Of a DNA stretch of 64,000 nt, positions 54,414-64,000 are shown piece after piece (position 1 is the stretch's first letter; the number at the start of each line of letters is the position of its first letter). The notes beneath the pieces are model-generated. The model saw only the letters and a list, made by a program, of their open reading frames with translations, was not told where the DNA came from and did not search any database. Position numbers and translations under genes: made by a program. The stretch is taken from contig PYIU01000001.1 of the NCBI GenBank assembly GCA_003415625.1, forward strand, positions 1,240,001 through 1,304,000. Direction: 5' to 3'. The DNA comes from Aquanectria penicillioides. Taxonomy: Eukaryota > Ascomycota > Sordariomycetes > Hypocreales > Nectriaceae.

Positions 54414-54418
54414 TTTAT
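54414..54418 (+). repeat. 5-bp target-site duplication TTTAT of the copia element, right
   Basis: It matches 48904-48908. Confidence 0.85.
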
Positions 54419-57260
54419 TTATATAACTATACTACTTTTATTTATATTTAGTATAAAAGGTTATATTATAGTACTAAAAACTTTAGCATTTCTTTTAAGC
54501 CTAAATGCCCCTTTTTAAATAAATAAATATAGTTTTTATATTAATATAAAATACATTTAATTATATTTATTAAAGGCTATTTTAGCTTAAACTTTATTAA
54601 TAAAAAGAAATAAAATAAAGGGCAATATTACTAAAGGTAAGCTAAAATATATTTTACTATATTTAATATACTATAAAAAGAGAGTTATTATATAATGCCT
54701 TTATTTTTAAAGCTTAATTAATTAATTAATATTAATATTTAAGGAATTTCTTAAAGTAGCAGTTTAATACTTTAGCCTCTTTATATTATAGTATTGCTTT
54801 ATATTTAAATTATTATTAGGTAATATAAATACAATTATTACTTAAAATATGCAGAAATAAAATATACTAAAATAGATTTTCTTTTTTATAAATAATATTT
54901 AATTATTAAAGTAATTAGCTTAAAATACTTAAAAGAATATATAATAATAGGCATTTATATTAAGGGATATTAAAATAGCTATAAATAGTAATAAATTATA
55001 TTAAGAAAATAAAGACTACTATAATAAGAATAATAGCAATAGTAATAATAATGCCAATAGGTTTTAAGATAATAACCTTAGCTAAATTATATATCTTATT
55101 AATATTATTTAAGCAATAGCTAATAGCAATTAAATTATAGCAAAATTAAAAAAGCTAGCTTTAATGCTTTATAATCTTATTAGGCTTTAAGATATAATAG
55201 AAAGGGAAAAGAAAAGTAAAGATTTAAAGGAGGGCATTAAGCAATAAAGAAAAAAAGAAAGAAAAGATTTAATATTTATAGAAAATAGCAATACTAATAG
55301 CAATTAAACTTAAATGCTTAATTTAAGCAAAATTATAGCTATTAAGGCTTAGCAATTAAGGCTATTAAAAGCAATAAAGCATTAAATTTAAGGTATATAA
55401 AAGGTAAATAAAAAAGAATAAAAAAGGTATTAAAATAGTAATAAAAGCAATAAAAAAAGTAATATTATTATTATTATATAGTCCTATAATTATAATTAAA
55501 TAGGCATTTATATTTATAGTTATAACCTTTAGGATAGAGATTACTTTATAGTTTATACTTAATAAGCAATAAGCTATTGCCTTTTTATTAATCTATTAAT
55601 ATATTTAGCTTATAAAAAGTAATAGCAATATAATTAATAGTTTTAATATTAAAAGGGATAAATGCCTTTAGCAATTATATTAATTTCTTAGCAATAAAGG
55701 CAATATAAATAAGTTTTAAGTAATTAAAGCAATACTAAAGCTCTTTATTAAATAAGGTATATTATATTAATTATTAATAACTACTATATTAAGTATAATA
55801 GCAGTAAGCATTAATAGTATTATTATTTATTTAGCTTATAGCCTTACTATTAATAGGTCTTTATTATTATTATAGTAGAACTATAATATAATAGGTAAAG
55901 GGTTAATTAGTTAATAATAAATAATAAGTAAATTTATATAAGTATTATAAAGAAATAGATAAATACTTATTATTAATAAAGTTAGTATACTTAAGGCTAA
56001 TATATTGCTAAAAATTAATAATAAGCTTTATTATTTAATTAAATGCCTTAATAAAAGCTTTAAAGGCATCTTTATTATTTTATTTTATAGTAATTTCTAT
56101 TAATTTAGGCTAATTATAAATAAAATATTTTTATTAAATAGCAATAAATTTCTATAAAACTAAAATAAAAACCTATATAAATAAAACTATAATAAGGTAT
56201 ATATACTATAAAAGAAGTTTATAATAGTAATAATGCTTAAAGAATAGCTTTATACTATTAAGGACCTTAAGCTATTTGCCTTATTATATTATATTTATAT
56301 AGAGACTTAAAATTGTATTAATATTAATATATTTAATAGTTATTACTTTTAATTAAGGCATAAAATACTATAAAAAATAAATATTTTTATAGTTATACTA
56401 TTAAACTAAAACTATTAAAACCTTAATATAAAAGCAGCTTTAGCCTTTTAAAGGCATATATAAAAGCTATTATATATCTTTTTATTTAAATATATTTAAA
56501 TAAAAAATAGCTATAATTATTCTATATATATAAAAATAATTATAATCTTAAGTTTAGGCAATAATAATAAGATCTTTATATTAACTATATTTATATATAT
56601 CCCTAATATATTAATAGTAATAATAGAAAATAAGCACTAAAGCCTTAAAGTAATTAATAATATAAATTATATAGCTATTTATATTATAATTAATTTAAAT
56701 TATTATAGCTAATAGATATTAAATAATATTATTATTTACTTTAGCCTTTTAATAGCTTTTATACTATTAATAAATTTAATAAAGGGCTATAATTTTATAG
56801 GCCTACCTAAAGATATATTAATACTAATACTATTAAGTAAAAGGATTAATCTAATAGTAAAAAAGCAGCTATAGCAAAAGCATAAAGTATTATAAAGAGG
56901 TCTACTTTATACTATTGCCTTTATCTACACTAACTATAAGGTATAAGATTAAATGCCAATTAAGGCCAATCTTAAGCTTTATAGTAGCTATATAGTTTTA
57001 GGTAAGAATAATAGCAAAAAGAAAGGAGTTAGCATTATAGTGTAGTTAAGGTATAATCCCTATAGCTTATATATATAGCTATTATAATATTAATTACTAA
57101 ATAATATTATACTGCTAGTAAAAGTAAAAAAGAGAGATATAATTAATAATGCAATTTTATAGAATATAGTAAAGGCTAAAGCTAAGCTTAATTAATTAAG
57201 TAAAAAAATAGTAAATTAAGCTTATATATTAAAGTAATAAATAAATTAATTAAGCTATAA
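54419..57260 (+). pseudogene. Helitron-like element relic, segment 3 (PIF1-type DNA helicase)
   Basis: The helicase would unwind DNA during rolling-circle transposition. The + frame shows, in order, a block like YRxDNLGxxxxLIxVIRA at about 55060-55130. The Walker A motif lies at 55693-55716 (codons N-K-G-N-I-N-K-F, each derivable from GEGGTGKS by C->T or G->A). LLITTILSIIAVSINSI, from a LLITATSGTAAAxIxGxT block, lies at about 55772-55825. Walker B, LIINKVSILKA from LIIDEVSMLGA, spans 55966-55998. SNFYxF from GDFYQF lies at about 56087-56105, and IYTNYKV from ACTDYKVQ at 56923-56943. The terminal NPYSLYIQLLxY block, with motif VI, lies at about 57050-57085. In-frame TAA is frequent. I could not locate the Helitron 3' hairpin and CTRR end. 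Confidence 0.82.
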
Positions 57261-57976
57261 AATAATTACTATTATTATTATTGCTATTAATAGTAATAAT
57301 AATAATATAAAGAATATAAAGAATATAAAAATAGTTATTATAAAATAGCTTTTATATTTATTTAAAAAAATTTTTTAAAGAATAAAAAGTTTTTTAATTA
57401 AATTAAAATAAAATAATTATAGTTTTTTATATTATTTAAACTATTTAAACTATATACCTTATAGAACTTAAGGCTTCTTTTTTTTTCTTTTTTAATTATT
57501 AAAGCTAAATATATAAAGTATAAAGTAAAGAGCTAAAACTATAAAAAGCTATAAATATAAATTATTAAAAAAGGCAATTAAATAAAAATAACTTAAACTA
57601 CTTTATATAAATTAAGTAATTAATTTTTATAATAATTAAAAAAGTAAAATAAAAATATTATAGTAAGCTATTATATATATTTATTTATTAAAACCCTTTA
57701 CTTAATATTTTTAAAAGTAGCTTAATATTTACTATTTATTAAAATAGAAATTCTTTATTTTAAAAGGCAAAAGGTTTACTATTTATATTATACAGTATTA
57801 TATATATATAAACCCTCCTTTTAAAAGGCCTATTATATAATTTAGTTTTAAATACTTTCTTAAGAGTTAAAACCTTATAATAACTAGCTAAATAGATAAA
57901 GGAAAAGCTAGATTATATAAAGTTATATAAAAATTATATAATATTTATGCTTTTTATTATATAATATTTATATAAC
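57261..57976. other. unassigned AT-rich DNA after the helicase relic
   Basis: No open frame and no repeat match. A short direct repeat (aaagaatat, about 57312-57328) and a run of tta/aat units are present. The Helitron 3' end should lie here but was not identified. Confidence 0.45.
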
Positions 57977-58169
57977 TTGCATGCAATTTTTCATCTTTAA
58001 CCTATAACCCTAGCCCACAACTATTTAACTGACTGACCGATTGACTAACCGCAGCCTTATAATAATATATATATATACACATGCGCATAAGGGGGAGGGG
58101 GGGGGTTAAGTAGGGTAGTTAAAGCCAGCGCTAAATAGGTCTCTTTTAGAACAAGTTCTTTAAAGAGCA
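57977..58169. other. block with weaker RIP, with palindrome, AT run and G-run
   Basis: It starts with the perfect palindrome TTGCATGCAA (57977-57986) and keeps CpA and CpG sites (cccacaactatt, gaccgattgac). It contains a TA run at about 58064-58076 and a strong G-rich stretch at about 58091-58107 (five G, A, nine G). It could be an LTR or leader of the copia relic to its right. No coding signal. Confidence 0.5.
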
Positions 58170-59880
58170 TAACTATATTATTAATACCTTAAAGTAATTA
58201 AGAATATATTAATAGAGAAATATAAGGAGATTTTAATACTATTTAAGTATTTTAAATTAAAATAACTTTATTAATAAAGTAGACCTTTAAAAAACTTAGC
58301 TTTTTAAGATGCTCTATTAAAACTATTAAAATAAAAAGGAAGATTAAAGAAAAACTCTTTTCTATAACTTAATATAGTTAAACTGCTATAACAATAAAGA
58401 AGATTAAAAAAGAACTCTATTTTAAATAATGCCTATTTAATTAATAGAGAGATAAAGGTCTTTACGATATATAAAAAAGCAGCTAATTAAAAACTTATAT
58501 ATAAGCTATATTAAGAAAGAAAAATAATTAGCTTTAATAAACTATTTAAAGAATTAAATAATACTAAACTAAACTTATTATTAAAAATTAATTTTATATA
58601 ATAAAAATAAATATTATAAAATATATATTTTTAAATTATAAATAGTCTATAAGATTAAAGAGAAAATAATAATAATACTTTATAAAAAGTTTTATTTTAT
58701 TATATAAAAATATAGCAATAAGAAAAAAAGAGAAATTTTTATTTTATTACTAATAATTTAATATTATTGCTAATAATTAATTCTAGCCCTTATCTTAACT
58801 CTCTAAAAGAAAGGAATGCATTTTATACTATATAATATTATATAAGTATATTTATAATTAAAGTCCTAATTAAACTAATTAATATTAGTATATTTACTTT
58901 AAGAATTAAAAAAAAAGTACCTTAAGGGAATAATCCTAAAGGTTATAAAGCCACTATATAGTATTATAAAGGCAAAGGTCTATTAGTTTATTATATACTA
59001 TAGCTACTATAAAGAGAAGCTAATAATGAAATATTAGCATTTAATTTTTATTTAATAATTATAAAGAATAGTAAGGATTTTAGCATTATTAGCCTATAGA
59101 CTAATAATACCCTTACTTTAAGAATAAATGCCTTTTTAATAAAGAAAGAGAAAGAGCTTTAAAAAGCTAGCTTTAAAGTAAACCCTTAAATAGTCTTAAA
59201 GAATAGAATAATTTATAACTTTAATAAATATTAAATAAAGGTAAAAAGAGAATAGATAATAATTATTTAAAAAGGATAAATAAAGAAGCTTATAATAATA
59301 AATAAAAGATAAAAAATAAAGTATAATAATATATAGAATAATATATAAAAGGAGTATATATTGCTTCTATTTATTAACTAAAGGCAGTATAAAATTATTT
59401 TATTATATTATAGATATAATAATTAATTAAGAATAAAATCTATAAGATTAACTAAAGAATTATTTAATAAATAAATAATAAAGAAAAAGGTTTTTACTTT
59501 AAAGCAATTAATTTAGTAAATATTAAGCTAATAGCCTTTATAAATAGAGTATTTATAAATAATAAAGATTTATATTATAAAAAGAATAAAACTATTATTA
59601 ATTCTATTAGTAATTTATATAGATTTTTATTTACTTTATAATTATTTAATTAAGCTTAAATTAATTAATAAAAAAAGATTAATAATTAATTTAATAGGTC
59701 TTTATTTATTATATAAATAATAAAAGATTAATAAAATTAAATAGATTAAAAATAATAATAACTTTATAGATATAATAATAAAGCTAATGCCTAATAAAGC
59801 TTTAAAGAACTTAATTATAAGCAATAGGCTAAGGATATAGCTAAAAGAATAGGTCTAGTATTAATAACAATAAAAAGAAG
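58170..59880 (+). pseudogene. second copia pol relic (reverse transcriptase and RNase H)
   Basis: At about 58810-59140 the + frames give I-YYISIFIIKVLIKL (from a DIxQAYxQS block) and VIKPLYSIIKAKVY (from a PLYGIxEAGxHW block). DFSII-L-TNNTLTL follows, from DFxIxGLQTDDTLTL, with the QTDD codons at 59097-59108. The downstream IIYNFN matches the IxFNG box. Near 59540-59640 FINRVFINNKDLYY resembles the VFxDxSFANNxDLSSQ start of RNase H, and KANAQ-SFKELN near 59780-59820 resembles the end of pol. TAA/TAG and frame changes break it throughout. The LQTDD signature differs from the YVDD of the complete element at 48909-54413, so it is another family. LTRs were not identified. Confidence 0.75.
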
Positions 59881-60101
59881 GTACTAGTATTAGTTCCTTT
59901 ATATTATAATAAAGATATTATAGAGGGTGCTAGAGTTTAGTTTTATAGGTATTAAAGATATAGGCTTGTTTTAAAGGGATGTAAAATAGGCTCTTCTATA
60001 AGGAAGATGCCTTTAACCATTCCTTTAAAGGAAGAAAGGGATAGAGATAAATTAACTACAATAAAACCACTGCATGCAGTAACCCTACCTACTAACAACT
60101 A
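59881..60101. other. block with weaker RIP between copia relic and LINE F
   Basis: It retains CpA sites (aaaaccactgcatgcag) and contains the perfect palindrome CTGCATGCAG at 60070-60079 and a short hairpin around tcctttaaaggaa (about 60022-60034). It may be the end of the copia element or a boundary of single-copy DNA. No gene. Confidence 0.45.
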
Positions 60102-61248
<1,147 letters not shown>

Positions 61249-61257
61249 TTTAAATAA

Positions 61258-61795
61258 TTATATTTATTTATTAATACTTTATAGACCTATAAGGTAGATA
61301 GTGCTTCTATACTATATAAATAAAGAAAAAAACTATACTAGTAGGGTAAAAACCTTTATTTAATATAATATTAAGCCTATTATAGGTTCTCTATAAGGAG
61401 GTATTAAATTAAAAGTTAGTTTAATACTATTATTAAAATATTCTATTTACTTAATTATAGAATTAATAAATAAAATAAAAGTAAAGCCTATAATAAGCTT
61501 AAATTATCTATACTATAGGCCTATTGCAAAAAGTAAAGCATTAATTTAATACTAGCTAGTAGCTAGCTAGCTATTAGCTATTTAAATACTATTATTATTA
61601 TTTTTTAATTTTTATAAATATACTTAATTTCTTTTTCTTTTTTTCTTTTTTATATACCTTTATAAAAGCTTTCTATTGCCTTTAAGTATATATTTTACTA
61701 ATATATTATTTATATAAAATACCTAACTTATATAAGCACTAATTATTATTTCTATTACTATTTTATATTAATTATATATAGCTAAAAATAATAAC

Positions 61796-61870
<75 letters not shown>

Positions 61871-64000
61871 TATAATTATAACTATAACTATAATAGTTTA
61901 TATATATTATAGGCCTATTATAGTTTCTATATTAATGCTTATATAAATACTAAAACGCTAGGCTGGCTGCATTAGGGCAGGGAGTATTAAGCTATTTTTA
62001 GGGGCAGTATAGAATTTGCCCTACTCTATATATATTATATAGATAGCAAAAGATAAAGAGAAGGGTTTATATTAGAATTAGGCCAATAAATTATATTCTT
62101 TTATTATAACTTTAGGTAGCTAATAGCAATAAATATTAAGGCTAATAGCTATATTGCTTATATTTATATATATAAGCTATATAAGCTATTACTATACTTA
62201 ATAGAGGCTAATACTTAAGTATTAATAGTAGCTTTATAGAAAGGGATAGCTATAGTAAATACTTTTTAGTTTTAATTTAGGTTTACTATTAATGCAATCT
62301 ATTAAATAAAAAAGCTTTAATAGTTAAAGGCTAAGGCTATTTAAGCTAAAAGAAAGGCAATTTAAATGCACTTTTAAGCTATATTTATAGTTTTAATTAT
62401 AGGTTTTAATATTAATTAGCTTTATAAATTAATTAATAAAGTTAATTATATAGCTATAGCTTTTAAAAGCTTAATAGCTATATTGCCTTTTTTAATTAAA
62501 AAAGCTAAGGCTATTTAAAGATAGATAGCATTAAGAAATAGTAATAGTAATAAATTAAATTAATTTTAATATAGATTTATATTAATTAATATTAATAGTA
62601 AATACTAAAGTTTAATATAACTCTTTAAGTAATAGCTTAAGCTTAAATAAAATTAAAAAAGAATTAAAGTAAAAAGAGCTTAAGAATAAAAAAAAAATAA
62701 TAAAAAAAATAATAAAAAGAATAAAATAGATTTTATATCTTTTAAGGAGAATATAAACTTAAAGTAAGTAATATTACTAAAGCAAGTAAATATAGATTAA
62801 ATATAATAGTAAATAAAGATTAAGTTTAAAATAAAGGTAAGGTAAAGACCTAACTATTAAAAGGGGTAGGCTTTAATATATTATTTATATAATAGGCTAG
62901 TTTTTTCCCTTTTTTAAAGGGGATTTTTTTAGGTATATTAACTTCCCTTTTAATAAAGGGGTTAAAGCACTTAAATAAAAGAGTTACTAAAAGGTAAGGG
63001 TAATATATAAATAGGTATATTTTAAATTAAATATAGCTTAATAGCTAGTTTATAGTATAATATAATATATAAATAGGCTAGCTATTTAATAAAGCAGTAT
63101 ATAGTTTAGGCTTTAAATAAATACTACTTAAGCTTAAAAAGATTATAAAGTATATTAAATAGAGATTCCCTTTAGCTTAAATAAAGTAAGCAATATAGTA
63201 TAATATAGCTAACTATTTTAATAGTATTTTTATATTAGTATTAAAGTATATTTACCTTAAGGACTTTTCTTTAGAAAAGGAATCTTTAAAGCTTAATGCA
63301 TTCTATTTGCATTTAAATAAATAAAAAGCTTTTATACTTCTTAAGTTTTTTATAAAGATAAATAGTTTTCTTCTTTATATAAAATAAAAAGATTTTAGCT
63401 ACTTTTATTTAATTATTTATATAGTATTTATAAAACTTATATTTAGCTTATTTTTATTAGTTTCTTTAATTAATTAATATTTAATTTTTAATTAACTTTT
63501 AATTCTTTTTATATTTTCTATTAAAAAGTTAATTAATTAGCTACTTTTTATATTTTTATATTAATTTATACTAAAGGCTATTATAATAATAGCAATAAAT
63601 CTATTATATTATTAATATAGCTATAAAGAAAATAAATTTCTTAATGCTTTAAGCTTAAAGCTAGCCCTAAAATTAAATAAATTATTTATTAAAATATATA
63701 TTAAATAAAGAGATTTTAAGCTTACTTTTTAGCAGTTTAATTAAAATAGCCTTATAGTCTCCCTCTATAATACAAAGAGCTTAAGTTTATTTAATAAATA
63801 GAGCTTTAGCAATCCCTTTTAGATTTCTACCCCTTTTTACTAAAAAATAGTATATATTAATACTATAAGCAATTATAGATTTAATTATATATATATATAT
63901 TATATAGGCAATCTTAAGGTTTACTCCCTATATACTTACTGTAAGGGCAGTAAAGGCCTGCCTTTAGTACTTAAGTTTTCCCTTAAGCTTAAAGATATAT
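61258..64000 (-). mobile_element. LINE copy G, inverted, cut by window edge
   Basis: The reverse complement of the 3' 2.7 kb of the LINE, with its tail at left (ttatttattaatactttatagacc) and running into the C-terminal ORF2 region at right, where the window ends. It matches copy E base for base apart from transitions and array length; an AAT/AACTAT array lies at about 61795-61890. It faces copy F tail to tail with only about 10 bp between. Confidence 0.86.

Overview
The window looks like DNA of a filamentous ascomycete (Pezizomycotina). About 62 of the 64 kb is extremely AT-rich, repeat-derived sequence. Reading frames that still match retrotransposon and helicase proteins are riddled with TAA/TAG, and aligned repeat copies differ by C->T and G->A transitions. 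This is the signature of repeat-induced point mutation (RIP), or an equivalent cytosine-targeted process. The organism is inferred from that signature and from the one gene; the sequence alone does not give a species.

The only intact gene seen is a three-exon phosphatidylethanolamine-binding-protein (PEBP/TFS1-like) gene at 15722-16471 on the + strand. It sits in an island of about 1.9 kb with ordinary base composition (about 15254-17160) between two AT-rich blocks.

The dominant repeat is a non-LTR retrotransposon (LINE, probably Tad-like) of about 6.6 kb. It is marked by an apurinic-endonuclease GDFN remnant, an FTDD reverse-transcriptase remnant and a TAAA-rich 3' tail. Three full-length copies are on the + strand (5650-12288, 19074-25723, 39841-46474) and one on the - strand (28301-34908). 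Partial copies lie at 1-5541, 17568-27535 (split by a younger full-length copy), 60102-61248 and 61258-64000 (-). A 184-bp fragment at 26415-26598 largely escaped mutation. Target-site duplications of 8-14 bp can be read at several copies.

The right half is a nest. A Helitron-like element carrying a fungal N-terminal domain and a PIF1-type helicase can be followed on the + strand through 38400-39827, 46488-48903 and 54419-57260. It is interrupted first by a full-length LINE (39841-46474) and again by a complete Ty1/copia LTR retrotransposon on the - strand (48909-54413; two 259-bp LTRs and a TTTAT target duplication). A second, differently derived copia pol remnant (58170-59880, +) and a Ty3/gypsy reverse-transcriptase remnant (14460-14725, +) complete the set. 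None of these elements has an open coding frame left.

Region by region: 1-12288 is two LINE copies in tandem; 12289-15253 is decayed repeats with a gypsy piece; 15254-17160 is the gene island; 17161-27535 is LINE within LINE; 27536-38400 is unassigned repeat DNA split by an inverted LINE; 38400-57260 is the Helitron nest; 57261-60101 is unassigned DNA plus copia; 60102-64000 is two LINE copies tail to tail.
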